Positions 1 to 10,374 of a DNA stretch of 64,000 nucleotides are shown here, piece after piece. The stretch comes from Rhipidocladum racemiflorum (Eukaryota > Streptophyta > Magnoliopsida > Poales > Poaceae). A program made the translations under genes and the position numbers. Numbering within the stretch: the first letter of the stretch is position 1; each line of letters starts with the position of its first letter. The notes under the pieces are model-generated. The model was given only the letters and a program-made list of their open reading frames with translations. It was not told the DNA's origin and made no database searches. The stretch spans positions 18,723,666-18,787,665 of the forward strand of contig CM070577.1 in the NCBI GenBank assembly GCA_036346355.1, given 5' to 3'.

Positions 1-1327
1 TTGGCAGCCCATAAAATATCACGTTTAAATGTAATTTTTTGCAAGAACACTGCAGATTTGCTCTCTGATATATGGAGTACCATATTCTGGGAAAATATTT
101 TATTTACACCTTTCTCTGCTACAAAAATATGCTGGCGCAATAACCCTAAGTTTTATTGTCAACGTTAACTTTTAAGCCTTTTCGGCAGCCCGTAAAATAT
201 CACGTCTAAATGTAATTTTTTGCAAGAAGACTGCAGATTTGCTCTCTGATATATGGAGTACCATATTCTGGGAAAATATTTTATTTACACCTTTCTCTGC
301 TGCAAAAATATGCTGGCGCAATAACCCAAAGTTTTATTGTCAACGTTAACTTTTAAGGCTTTTCGGCAGCCCGTAAAATATCACGTTTAAATTTATTTTT
401 TTGCAAGAAGACTGCAGATTTGCTCTCAGATATATGGAGTACCATATTCTGGGAAAATATTTTATTTACACCTTTCTCTGCTACAAAAATATGCTGGCGC
501 AATAACCCTAAGTTTTATTGTCAACGTTAACTTTTAAGCCTTTTCGGCAGCCCGTAAAATAACACGTCTAAATGTAATTTTTTGCAAGAAGACAGCAGAT
601 TTGCTCTCTAATATATGGAGTACCATATTCTGGGAAAATATTTTATTTACACCTTTCTCTGCTGCAAAAATATGCTGGCGCAATAACCCTAAGTTTTATT
701 GTCAACGTTAACTTTTAAGGCTTTTCGGCAGCCCGTAAAATATCACGTTTAAATGTAATTTTTTGCAAGAACACTGCAGATTTGCTCTCTGATATATAGA
801 GTACCATATTCTGGGAAAATATTTTATTTACACCTTTCTCTGCTACAAAAATATGCTGGCGCAATAACCCTAAGTTTTATTGTCAACGTTAACTTTTAAG
901 CCTTTTCGCGACCAGTAAAATATCACGTCTAAATGTAATTTTTTGCAAGAAGACTGCAGATTTGCTCTCTGATATATGGAGTACCATATTCTGGGAAAAT
1001 ATTTTATTTACACCTTTCTCTGCTGCAAAAATATGCTGCCGCAATAACCCTAAGTTTTATTGTCAACGTTAACTTTTAAGCCTTTTCGGCAGCCCGTAAA
1101 ATATCACGTTTAAATGTAATTTTTTGCAAGAACACTGCAGATTTGCTCTCTGATATATGGAGTACCATATTCTGGGAAAATATTTTATTTACACCTTTCT
1201 CTGCTACAAAAATATGCTGGCGCAATAACCCTAAGTTTTATTGTCAACGTTAACTTTTAAGCCTTTTCGGCAGCCCGTAAAATATCACGTCTAAATGTAA
1301 TTTTTTGCAAGAAGACTGCAGATTTGC
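1..1327 (+). repeat. 181-bp satellite array, dimeric higher-order repeat
   Basis: Seven and a third tandem copies of a monomer of about 181 bp. The landmark CGGCAGCCCGTAAAAT recurs at about 2, 183, 364, 545, 726, 907 (mutated), 1087 and 1268. Monomers alternate between two types. Type A has 'cacgtttaaat' and 'tgctacaaaa'; type B has 'cacgtctaaat' and 'tgctgcaaaa'. The true unit is therefore a 362-bp dimer. The array starts before the window and stops abruptly after 'gcagatttgc' near 1327. The reverse complement of the monomer matches the repeats at 23.05-24.46, 26.75-27.23 and 31.17-31.83 kb. Confidence 0.93.
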
Positions 1328-2204
1328 AAAAAAACCCGTATGACAAAAGGCTCAAAAAGGTGATATAACAAAAGCCTGAAAAAGGTGATATGACAAATAC
1401 CTTCATGTTAATCACAACGATCGTAAAAGCAGTCATCAATTGGTAGCCTTCTTTGCTTGATTCCTTTTCTTTCCTGTTGAGCCATGAGAGCCGGGCTATA
1501 TTGCAATACATCCTATTAGTCTCGAATTCCAGGTTTCGAACACCTAAATTTTCGAAAGTTTGGTTTCTTGAGAACCTTTTATTCGTGTACTTCATCAACG
1601 CATTTTGTACAACGTGAAACTATTATATCCTTTTTGGAAATCGAAAGATACAAATTCACCTCGCAAGAAGTGACAGCAAGATTCGCCATATCAAATGTGC
1701 ATGAAGGCTTGGGTCTTGAACACAACAAAGTTTGGGTCTTACATGGATCGACTTAGTAGCAACTAGCAAGCTTCGATTCGATTTTGGAAGCAACTAGGAG
1801 TTAATTCGGAAAAGAAAAAACTTCCGTGCATGGCTAATTCGGAAAAGAAAAAAAACGGAAGAAATCTGATCAAAATTTCAATAAACGATTATGTTTTCAA
1901 ATTTGCATAAGTGAGTGACAATTCGTATAGTATTTCAAGAGAGTGCTAGTATTCGCCCTGAAATAAATAATCCAAAGATGGACATTGTATAGTACAACTT
2001 TTCGAATTACGGTCAAAATATAGTGCATATCACGTAGTACTCACTATAGTGCATATCACAGAGTGCTTGTATAGTGTATAACTTTTGGAATTCCAAAGAT
2101 GTTGCTTGTATTCCAAAGATGTTGACATTGTATAGTTTACAGACAAAGATGCAGTGCTAGTTTTCCAGTATAGTGCATGTGAGCTTGTATGGGACACTAG
2201 CAAC
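1328..2204. other. Intergenic DNA with a segment repeated in inverted orientation at 21.1 kb
   Basis: No gene is visible. A segment at about 1385-1500 is the reverse complement of 21118-21235; the shared core is TTGGTAGCCTTCTTTGCTTG. A fragment of the same core (AAGGCTACCAATTGATGA) also abuts the satellite at 31834. The rest is AT-rich, with a short local duplication of 'attccaaagatgttg' near 2088-2125. Confidence 0.6.
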
Positions 2205-2410
2205 CGACCATGGCCATGTATGGCTCCCCAGGAACCGGCCAAGAACATGTATGGGACACCAAGAACCGGCCATGGCTTCTATGGGAAATGGGGAACCGGC
2301 CATGGCTTCTATGGGAAATGGAGAACCGGCAAAGCCCATCTATGGTTGCCCAAAAACCGGCCATGCATGAGTGGTACCCCAGGAACCGGCCATGGGTGTG
2401 TTTTCTGTAA
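2205..2410. repeat. Short tandem repeats around ACCGGCCATGG
   Basis: About eight spaced copies of an AACCGGC-type motif, usually followed by CATG and a 'tatggg' stretch, at a spacing of roughly 25-35 bp. Two adjacent copies near 2265-2330 are nearly identical. Reading frames on both strands stay open through the repeat only because the unit is repeated, so no protein is called. Confidence 0.6.
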
Positions 2411-2607
2411 ATACGCCAAAAAGTTGTATCATTTTGGAATTACGGGTTCAAACATGTGCTAAATACTATTTTTTCCGTGTGTTTGAGCAGTGGTTTTTAC
2501 TGATTTTTGTACGACCGGGTGTGTTTTTCTCTATATCTTATTTAATTATGCGCAATTTAAGGCCCCGTTTAACTTAGGGAATTCTGTGAGATCTTAGTGA
2601 AATTGTT
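2411..2607. other. Intergenic, left flank of the copia element
   Basis: AT-rich DNA without a gene. The last five bases, TTGTT (2603-2607), form the left target-site duplication of the retrotransposon that follows. Confidence 0.5.
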
Positions 2608-3004
2608 TGTTCAGGTTAGGATGGCAAAATAATTGGTGACAAGATTAACATGAAAAACCACTTGAAAGAGAAAAAAACAACCGGAGATAATCCACTATAA
2701 TGTTCAAGTTTACATTTACAAAAAATGTGGCTTCTATAGCTAAACACTACAAGGATCTTGCTCAGTGTCCTCGGCTTTTACCGACGACACAGATGCCAAA
2801 ACCGCCGACACAGGGCTGTGTCGTCGGGCTCCCGACGACACAAGTCCCACGACACAGAGTCGACGACACAACCAACCTATGTCCACGGCCACAATAAATC
2901 CCGACGACACAGATGCCATCCGGGGCCGACCCGACACCCAGACATTTGTCGTCGGCGAACTTAAAGCTGCCGATACAGAGGAGACACTTCTGTCCTCGGC
3001 CTAA

Positions 3005-3400
3005 TTAATGCTGCCGACACAGAGTGGACATCTGTGTCCTCGGCCTAATTAATGCTGCCGACACAGAGTGGACATCTGTGTCCTCGGCTTTAACTATCCC
3101 GACGACACAGACCCCTTCTGGTGCCAGAACCTGGGGCTATCTTGTGTCGTCGGCATGGTTAGAGCCGAGGACACAGGTGACATCTGTGTCCTCGGCTTTA
3201 ACTATGCCGACGACACAGACCCCTTCTGGTGCCAGAACCTGGGGCTATCTTGTGTCGTCGGGATGGTTAGAGCCGAGGACACATGTGACATCTGTGTCCT
3301 CGGCTTTAACTATGCCGACGACACAGACCCCTTCTGGTGCCAGAACCTGGGGCTATATTGTGTCGTCGGCATGGTTAGAGCCGAGGACACAGGTTCAACT
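3005..3400. repeat. 108-bp tandem repeats inside the CACTA element (left block)
   Basis: The segment 'gaccccttctggtgccaga' recurs at a spacing of 108 bp (about 3110, 3218, 3326). Each unit holds an inverted pair, GTGTCCTCGGC and GCCGACGACAC, separated by a short 'tttaactat' spacer, so each can fold into a hairpin. Confidence 0.88.
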
Positions 3401-3457
3401 TTTATGTAATATTCTGACATTTTGAAACACAAAAACGAAGATATTTTCCAAGAGATC

Positions 3458-3650
3458 AACCCTCACCCATATCCTAGTTAGTACTACTCTCGCCTAAGCA
3501 CGCTTAACTAGTGAGTTCTACCACTAATTTTAATGCAAATGAGCACTTCCCATGAGGTCACCCATCCTAATACTACTCTCAGCCAAACACGCTTAACTTC
3601 AGAATTCTTATATGATCTAGTACCAGAGTGTTGGTATGATCACATTTGAA
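3458..3650 (-). pseudogene. Two decayed 5S rRNA-derived segments
   Basis: Read on the minus strand, 3541-3650 follows plant 5S rRNA almost end to end. It has the 5' part 'gatcataccaacactctg', the central 'gttaagcgtgtttggctga' and the conserved 3' part AGGATGGGTGACCTC, all with scattered substitutions. A second, shorter copy at 3458-3521 covers the part from the central GTTAAGCGTGCTTAGGCGAG to about the GGGTGA segment. Both lie inside the CACTA element. They are too diverged to be functional 5S genes. They may be captured 5S rDNA or the remains of a 5S-derived SINE. The 5S comparison is from memory of the conserved plant sequence. Confidence 0.8.
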
Positions 3651-3850
3651 ATATAACGTGTCCCCCTCCTCTTAACCTCACAAATGACCAAAACTCTAAT
3701 TTTAGTATTCTTATATTTTGAATTTACCATGGCATGGATGCTTCAAATTTCAACTAAGTGTTCAATTTTACTATGATATGGGTGCTTCAAATTTTAATTA
3801 AGTGTCCAATTTTAATAGTTGGATCCAAGATCGAACTAGCTACCTACTAG
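3651..3850. other. AT-rich spacer of the CACTA element
   Basis: Contains two imperfect direct repeats of 'ggatgcttcaaatttcaac' type about 60 bp apart (near 3735 and 3780). No coding potential is seen. Confidence 0.5.
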
Positions 3851-4510
3851 CTACATCTGTGTCCTCGGCCTGAGCTATAGCCGACGACATTGCACTCTGA
3901 TGCCGTAACACAGGGCTATCTTGTGTCGTCGGCATGGTTAGAGCCGAGGACACAGGTGACATCTGTGTCCTCGGCTTTAACTATGCCGACGACACAGACC
4001 CCTTCTGGTGCCAGAACCTGGGGCTATCTTGTGTCGTCGGCTTGGTTAGGGCCGAGAATACAGGTGACATCTGTGTCCTCGGCCTGAGCTATAGCTGACG
4101 ACACGCACTTTCCGTGCCGTAACACAGGGCTATCTTGTGTCGCCGGGATGGTTAGAGCCGAGGACACGGTGACATCTGTGTCCTCGGCTTTAACTATGCC
4201 GACGACCACGGACCCCTCGTGCCGTAACACAGGGCTATCTTGTGTCGCTTCGGCATGGTTAGAGCCGAGGACACAGTTCAACTTTTATATAATATTCGAC
4301 ATTTTGAAACACAAAAACGAAGATATCTTGTGTCGTCGGCATGGTTAGAGCCGAGGACACAGGTGACATCTGTGTCCTCGGCTTTAACTATGCCGACGAC
4401 ATGCACTTTCTCGTGCCGTAACACAGGGCTATCTTGTGTCGTCGGCATGGTTAGAGCCGAGGACACAGGTTCAACTTGTGTCGTCGGTAACATTTTTTGC
4501 CGTGGACACA
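3851..4510. repeat. CACTA inner repeat block (GTCGTCGGC/GTGTCCTCGGC hairpins)
   Basis: Further copies of the same hairpin units as at 3005-3400, with 'taacacagggctatcttgtg' spacers. Within this block, 'tttgaaacacaaaaacgaag' (about 4301) repeats a segment also seen at 3421, so part of the left block was duplicated. A non-repetitive AT-rich stretch with no gene follows to about 5090. Confidence 0.8.
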
Positions 4511-5094
4511 GACAGCACTCATGGGCCCACCGTCAGATACTGGGACACAGGTCGTGCTCGCTCTTCTTTCTCCCGAGATTTTTAAGGCCAGTTTAAGGTT
4601 TTTAGAACATGCACAACCTATTCCAGCTAATTGCTCGCTCTTCTTTCGCCCGGCATTTCATCGTCACAACAAATTCATCTGAAAACTCAAGGAGAGTAAC
4701 AGAGTCATCACCACCGGCCGTACGTTCTTCGATATTTTTGTCGCCTACGACGGGTCGAACGAGACATTTGTACGGTCATTTAAAGGTTTTACAACACTCA
4801 CAGCCTATTCCAGGTCATTCCTCACTCTTTCAATTGGTCTGCGTTGGATCGTCACAAGGTTCTACTCAAAGTACTCGAGGTAACGTTACGGAGACACATA
4901 CACACAGCGCCGTAACATACCAATTAATTAAATAATAAAAAATTACATGTCATATATATGTATGTTGCCTAACAACTATTCTAAAGCTCTATTTCATTTT
5001 TCTTAATTTTAAAAACAAAAAAAACATTTTCAAATTGGTTTTCTGAATTAATCTGGAATTATTATTATCGTCAGCTAAAATAAAGCCGTGGACA

Positions 5095-5660
5095 AAATGT
5101 TCTCTGTGTAGTCGGCTAGCTTTGTCCCGTCGACATAGAAATGTTTGTGTCGTCATTTGTTTCTTCCCGACGACAAAGAGTCTTCTTGCCATCGTCCGCC
5201 TGAGCATCCTGCATGTTGGTCCCACATGTCGGAGTGCCTGTGTCGGCGGGGTAGGTGGGCCGAGGACACGGCTCTGCATCCGTGTCGGCCCGGGTATGTG
5301 GGCCGAGGACACGGCTTGTGTTGGCGGGATGTGAAATTCAAATTTCATCACGCCGATGTTCCTCCCTGCAGGGTGGAGTTCCCGTGGTTTCGGCGGGGTA
5401 TGTGGGTGAGGACACAGTGTCCGCCTGTGTCGGCGGGGTAGGTAGGCGGAGGACACAGATCTCCCTCTGTGTCGGCGGGCTAGTTGGACCGAGGACACAG
5501 ATCTCTCTCTGTATCGGCGGTTTATGTGTTGCCGACGACATAGCTCTGCTTGGCGTGTATATGTCGTCGATTTTTATTGACGCCGTCGAGAGATGTAAAA
5601 TTTTGTGTCGTCGGCAATTTTACCGAGGACACAAATATTTCGGCCGAGGACACTGAGCTC
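5095..5660. repeat. Right subterminal repeats of the CACTA element
   Basis: About ten copies of GTGTCGGCGGG/GAGGACAC-type motifs in alternating orientation, leading into the right terminal inverted repeat. The motif variant here (gtgtcggcgggg) differs from the left side (gtgtcgtcggc), so the two ends have diverged. Confidence 0.8.
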
Positions 5661-5744
5661 GTTTCTTGTAGTGAAAAGAGTCTGAGTTGTAGATATTTTG
5701 CACTCCTATAGATAGGATATTTGGATATTGAGTTATCTCTAACA

Positions 5745-5760
5745 AATCTCCCCTTAACTC
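5745..5760 (-). promoter_or_regulatory. Polypurine tract of the copia element
   Basis: On the minus strand this reads GAGTTAAGGGGAGATT, directly before the LTR start TGTTAGAG. This is the position and composition expected of the plus-strand primer for reverse transcription. Confidence 0.7.
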
Positions 5761-7968
5761 AAAATCCATAATGATATTGTCTCCGAAAAACCTCAAAGGG
5801 TAATTAAGCACTGAAAGTTCAAACGACTTATTGAGTGCGAATAGAATGACTGGAACAGTCATCTAAACACTTCTTATGAAACAAAGTTGAGCAAACCAAC
5901 AGTAGGTAGTGAGAAAGACTAGAACAACTAATCCAAATACACAGCTATCAACAAAGCAATGAAGAAATCTGAGTCTTCAATAATTCATAACCCCAGTAAA
6001 GTCTGAGTATGCGCAACTGACCTCCTGAAACAAATGCTCAATTTTCAAACGGTATAAGCCAAAATATTACCTGTAGCGCTTGATAGATAGCGAAGAACTC
6101 ATATCATGGATATTGTACATGCTCCACTTGGAACACAAAATTCGGCAAACAATACTCATGGAAGGAGTAACTTATACGTGTAGCCACCACTCACATAAAC
6201 TGCGGATTTTAAAGATAATTAAATTTCATAACATGGTTGAAACTGCTCCTACAAAACTGTCAAGATGAAAGGAACTATCGTGCTATCAATGGAGTACAAA
6301 TTGCAGTACACCCCTCATATCGAGCTAAGACAACTGGACAACATTGTAGTATCCATGCAGAAGAAAACTCCTCCTTGCACTTCAATACTTCATCTCAAAC
6401 TGATATTAGAGCAAAATCTTCACTAGTAAAACTCCGAAGAGCATAATGCTACCATCAGGGTGTCATCAAATTCCTGAGAATTAACGTTGCCGAAACCTCC
6501 ATAATGGTCGTGTAAGAAATCCAAAATTGCAACGTATTTAAATGATGAATAAACACCAAATTCAGTTGTCTTGTTAACAAACATTGATATTTTTAGTAGA
6601 TGATGAATCGTTGAAGAAACCATCAATGATTAATCCCGTATAAATACCATCAATAATAGGCATAACATCCTAAATTGCAACAAAATCCACCAATAATAGA
6701 CATAACAGACTAAATTGCAAAAGAAATTCACCAATAATAGGCATAAAAGCTAGAATTGCTATGAAATCCGACAACAATAGGCATAATAGCCTGAATTGCA
6801 AAATAAATAAAATCCAACTTTTCTGGCACTGGAACAATCGCTGGGGTAAATACTAATGCTTTCCTCACACCCATCTGTGTGAGAACGGCTCTCATTTGAA
6901 CCTGCCAAATAGAGAAACTGATCTTGCCATCGAACTTTTTATTGTCAAATTTAGTAGATGACATGATGGAGAAAAACTGCATATCAAAAATATATGGTAG
7001 ATTCTAGAAAAAAACTTCCTGATACGCTTCGGGTGCACGTAGCAATTTCTGGTATGCTTCGGGTGCGCACAGCAAATTCTAGCAAAAAACAGAAGTTGAA
7101 GCTGGAGCCGATGCCAAAAGTTGAAACAAAAAGCTGGAGCCAACAGGTCCCAAAACTGGATTAAATCTACCTTTGGGGTCTAATTTTCAAATCCGGCTAG
7201 GCTTAAGAGCTCTCTCAGGTGTCTCAATGCTTTACAGGCGTAAAAGGTTCTCATAGGCGAGGACAGACGGCCGGGCTAGCCGACGGACCAACGGGGCAGC
7301 CGGTCGAATTGAGCCGACGGGCCAACGGAGCAGTTGGTCGAGTTGAGCCGACGGGCCGATAGACAGTGGCTCAAAGGGCGTGGCCGGCGTTGGAGGCTAG
7401 GTTGCCGAGGGGAACCGGTGAAGTGGAGGTGTAGGAGACAGCCTGCGCGGTGGTCGGTTGAGGTAGCGGAGCTGAGATGTCATCGAGGTGGATGATGGTG
7501 ACGGAAGGCAGGGCCGGCCGAGGTGTGGTGGCCGTAGAGGCGGGCGGCCATGAATGCCACGCGGAGGAAGGAAACACCTAGGCGAGGTGAATCGAAGGAG
7601 GCCTGGTGGGCGGCGATGGTAGGGGCGGCTATGGGCGAAGGCCAGCCGTAGCGGGCAGGTCCCCAAGGTTGACAATGGCGACGAGCGGCCAATGTGGCTG
7701 CTGAGGGACGTTGAGGCGGTGCGCCAACTTTGGAAGCTGAGGCGGTCTGATGTTGGCCGAAGGAAGACGAGCGGCCGAGGTGTGGTCGAAGGTGGAAGTG
7801 GCCACCGAGAAGTCAGCACGGGGCCAGAGTAATCGACACAAAAGCCGAGGTCATCGGCAAACTGTGATGAAAATAGATCGAAACTCCTTGTATGCATGTA
7901 ATACTGCCGTGCAGGGCCGCCCCTATGAGCCTCCTCCTCCTAGAGATAGCGGCTTGGTATTGAACCCT
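5761..7968 (-). pseudogene. Internal region of the copia element with gag remnant
   Basis: The clearest coding remnant is at 6982-6728 on the minus strand. There, 84 residues begin with MSSTKFDNKKFDGK, then SFSIWQVQMRAVL. This is the typical start of copia-group Gag (a KFDG motif followed by W-x-x-x-M). A further open stretch at 6626-6423 contains EFGVYSSFKYV and HDHYGGFGNV and may be another part of the polyprotein, but I cannot assign it. Around 7184-7900 the sequence is GC-rich and low in complexity. It lies between the primer binding site and gag, so it is best read as leader; open frames there on either strand lack recognisable domains. No protease, integrase or reverse transcriptase is visible. 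Confidence 0.7.
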
Positions 7969-7981
7969 AGCTCTGATACCA
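7969..7981 (-). promoter_or_regulatory. tRNA primer binding site of the copia element
   Basis: The minus strand reads TGGTATCAGAGCT immediately next to the 5' LTR. This is the common plant retrotransposon site complementary to initiator methionine tRNA. Confidence 0.85.
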
Positions 7982-7983
7982 TT

Positions 7984-8190
7984 TGTTATGGTTAGCATGG
8001 CAAAATAACCGAATACAAGATTTAACATGGAAAAAGCTCACGAAGGAGGAAATAATCATTGGAGATAATTCACTATAATGTTCAAACTGACATGTACAAG
8101 GGATGTGGCTTATATAGTCAAAAGAGTTTTAGTTGTAGATATTTTAGACTTCTATAGATAGGATATTTAGATATTGAGTTATCTCTAACA
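7984..8190 (-). repeat. 5' LTR of the copia element
   Basis: 207 bp, starting TGTTATGG and ending CTCTAACA on the plus strand. It is the intact partner of the LTR split by the CACTA element, and it preserves the empty CACTA target 'tagtcaaaagagt' at about 8138. Confidence 0.88.
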
Positions 8191-8258
8191 TTGTCCTGTT
8201 CAGGTGAAATCCTTGTGTTCCAAGTAGGCATTAGCTCCACTGTTGGCCATCGAAGATA

Positions 8259-8282
8259 ACACACACACACACACACACACAC
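8259..8282. repeat. (AC)12 microsatellite
   Basis: An uninterrupted AC dinucleotide run in the short spacer between the copia element and the next transposon. It is followed by 'taactaactac' and 'caattgcaattgcat'. Confidence 0.95.
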
Positions 8283-8748
8283 TAACTAACTACTGCAATT
8301 GCAATTGCATGGGAGGCGTCAGTGTCCCGTTAGGGAAGACAATCAGGTGGGTACCTCTGGGTACAACCGCCTTAGACCCGAACCCGAATAGAGTGCTGCC
8401 CACCCGAACCCTCTAAGCTTCACGGGCATAGATCCGTACCCACGCCCGAACCCGATGGGTACCCATGGGTAGTGGGTATATGGCCGGAGGGCCGAAGGGG
8501 GAAGGGGAAGGGGTGGGGCGTCGTCACACCGGGCCTCGTAGTCGTCGCCGTGACATGCCCCATAGCTTTAGTTGTTGCCGCACTGGCCGTAGCCATCGCG
8601 GAGGGGAAAGTAGAGAGGCGGGGGCGCCACATGCTCCTACCTTCGCGCCACGCTAAAGAGCGAGGGAGGTGGCCATCGCGGAGGAGCCCAAGGCCGACGT
8701 GGGGATGATACCAAGGGAGGATGGGGCCGGAGGGGGAGACAGAGGGGA

Positions 8749-10351
8749 TGTAGGATCGAGGATGAGCCTAGAGGGGGGTGAATAGGCTTTTTCAAAAAAT
8801 TTAGCACTATAAAGGGCTCTAAACAGTCTTAAGACAGAAAATACAAAGCTTGCAGAAGTGTAAACTAAGTTTTCGACAAAGAATGCCTAAAATACCTAGG
8901 CTCTGCTAGTACAAATACAAGAATAGAACACAGGGACAAACAGCCAGGTAAATAGAGAAACAAAGTAAGTACAAAAAGAAAATTGCAGGAGACAAAGATT
9001 TTTCACCGAGGTTCAGAGAAATTCTCCTACATCATTGTTAGAGCACTTCACCAGAAGTATTACTCCACCAATAGCTATTCTCAATAGTTTTGGTATCCAC
9101 TGGGGTGACTCTTTCACCACTCCGGTGAGGTGAGTCCCAAACCTCTCATAATCTGTGGTGGCCTTCCATAAGCACTTTGGATAGGTCGCACCAGATCACT
9201 CCCAAGCCGTCTAGGAACGCGAAGTTCCAAGAGTAACAAACTATCCACGAGTCCTAACCCTTGGTTTGCTAGCTCAATATTATCTAGACTAAGCTTGGAG
9301 CAAAATCTCTTTGGAATTTTGATCAAACAGTGATGTTCAGTCTCTTTGATGGCTTTTGGGCTCAAGAATACTAAAATGTCAAAGAGATGCAAAAGTTCTC
9401 CCAAAAGAAGGTCCTGGCATAGCTTATATAGCCCTTAAATAGGAAATAACCGTTACATGCATTTACTAGCTATTGGGCTCTGTCAGAATGACAAAATAAA
9501 TTATTCTAATGTGCCACGGACTTAGGTTACAAAGATCTTCAATATGATTAAGGCAGACGGACCAATTTCCGAAAAAGTCCCATTTGCGCCGGACCAAAAC
9601 ACTTGGTCTGTCATAAAACACAATGATTCAATGTTTGCGCTGGACCGAAAAAGTTGGTCCGGCGTACACATGCTTTTAGCAAAAGTTAGTTCGTCATACA
9701 ACATTTAAAGCACCAATTGCGCAGGATCGAAAAAAATATGGCCCGGCGTACACGATAAACTTTCTGGAAGTTTGTCCTATGAACCAACTGAATATCAAAT
9801 GGACTTCCAGAGAGTATTGTATTTGCGTCGGACCGAAAAACTTGGTCCGGTGATCAATTGAAAAACACGGTTCGGCGTGAATAGCACATGCTCGGTTTGA
9901 TACTTGATTGAAATGATCTCAGCGCCGGACTAAAAAAGCTGGTCCGGCGTAGACGGTGTATGCTTAGTATAAGACTTTGAGTGAGGATTTCAGTGCCAGA
10001 CTAAGAAAGTCGGTCCGTCATGAATGGGTTCTAGTCTAACTGAATGAAGGACTTTTGATTTTGAGGAAAAGTAATGAAGTGACCTTTACTCCAAGTGACC
10101 TTGACATATTTGGCCTAGGAACCAAGGTATTTACTTGTGTATAATCCCTCTTAATAGTACGGTTAAACCAAAATAATCCTAGCTATATGACTTGAAACAA
10201 CTCCCAAGCCAAAACTAGAAATAAGAGTCCTTAGCCTTTATCTTTAATCTGAAAAACCTTCACCTCACACAGATTATATTTCTTGATCATCAACACCAAA
10301 ACCAATATAAAGCATAGTTAAAGAATTGGGGGGGGGGGCTAGATTCTTTCA
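8749..10351. mobile_element. Solo LTR, 1603 bp, target duplication GGGGA
   Basis: Starts TGTAGGATCGAGG and ends GATTCTTTCA, with perfect 5-bp flanks GGGGA at 8744-8748 and 10352-10356. No internal retrotransposon sequence or second LTR is adjacent, so this is a solo LTR left by LTR-LTR recombination. The 'gcctagaggggggtgaatag' segment after the start resembles the LTR at 15847. The second half (about 9540-10020) is an array of short imperfect inverted repeats. A poly-G run (about 10328-10338) lies close to the end. No gene is present; open frames such as 9404-9114 are short and unrecognised. Confidence 0.85.
9540..10022. repeat. Array of CGGACCGAAAAA-TTGGTCCG inverted motifs
   Basis: Six to eight copies of a 25-28-bp imperfect palindrome: CGGACC, a short A-rich loop, then TTGGTCCGGCG. 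Spacing is about 60-90 bp, with diverged spacers. It sits inside the solo LTR in the position occupied by a different palindrome family in the related LTR at 15847-17417. Confidence 0.8.
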
Positions 10352-10374
10352 GGGGAGGGAGCCGGCAAGGCCAA

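Larger units (their letters stand above)
2745..5673. mobile_element. Non-autonomous CACTA (En/Spm) element, 2929 bp
   Basis: The left end begins CACTACAAG and the right end finishes CTTGTAGTG. Just inside, both carry the terminal inverted motif CTCAGTGTCCTCGG, on opposite strands. Three-base target duplications AAA flank it (2742-2744 and 5674-5676). The undisturbed LTR at about 8133-8155 shows the matching empty site with one AAA, which confirms the boundaries. No transposase is encoded. The body consists of direct and inverted copies of GTGTCGTCGG and GTGTCCTCGGC, the expected layout of transposase-binding subterminal repeats, plus a 5S rRNA-like segment and AT-rich DNA. Movement would need a transposase supplied elsewhere. 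Confidence 0.93.
2608..5744 (-). repeat. 3' LTR of the copia element, split by a CACTA insertion
   Basis: The outer part 2608-2744 aligns with 7984-8150, and the inner part 5677-5744 aligns with the end of the other LTR at 8190. The interruption 2745-5676 is the CACTA element plus one copy of its 3-bp target duplication. The end CTCTAACA is shared with the intact LTR. Confidence 0.85.
2608..8190 (-). mobile_element. Ty1/copia-type LTR retrotransposon, decayed, minus strand
   Basis: A small LTR retrotransposon with both ends recognisable. Its 3' LTR (minus-strand sense) is 2608-2744 plus 5677-5744, about 205 bp once the nested CACTA element is removed. Its 5' LTR is 7984-8190, 207 bp. Both start with TGTT and end with CTCTAACA. 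A primer binding site matching the initiator-methionine tRNA type (TGGTATCAGAGC) lies just inside the 5' LTR, and a purine-rich tract just inside the 3' LTR. The flanks TTGTT (2603-2607) and TTGTC (8191-8195) differ by one base and are read as the target-site duplication. The internal region is only about 2.2 kb and keeps one gag-like fragment and no recognisable pol, so the element is non-autonomous. Confidence 0.85.

Noticed and set aside
1..1327. CRISPR array or centromeric satellite
   Set aside because: Units are head-to-tail without unique spacers in a plant genome, so not CRISPR. A centromeric role is not supported, since related arrays sit at gene promoters a few monomers long.
3541..3650. 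A functional 5S rRNA gene
   Set aside because: Many substitutions in the conserved stem and promoter regions; called a decayed derivative instead.
3024..4596. Several open frames on both strands of the CACTA element
   Set aside because: They are translations of the 108-bp repeat and its palindromes; the peptides are the same short unit repeated, with no domain.
7397..7897. A 166-residue frame on the minus strand
   Set aside because: Low-complexity Pro/Arg/Ser sequence between primer site and gag of a copia element, most likely leader.
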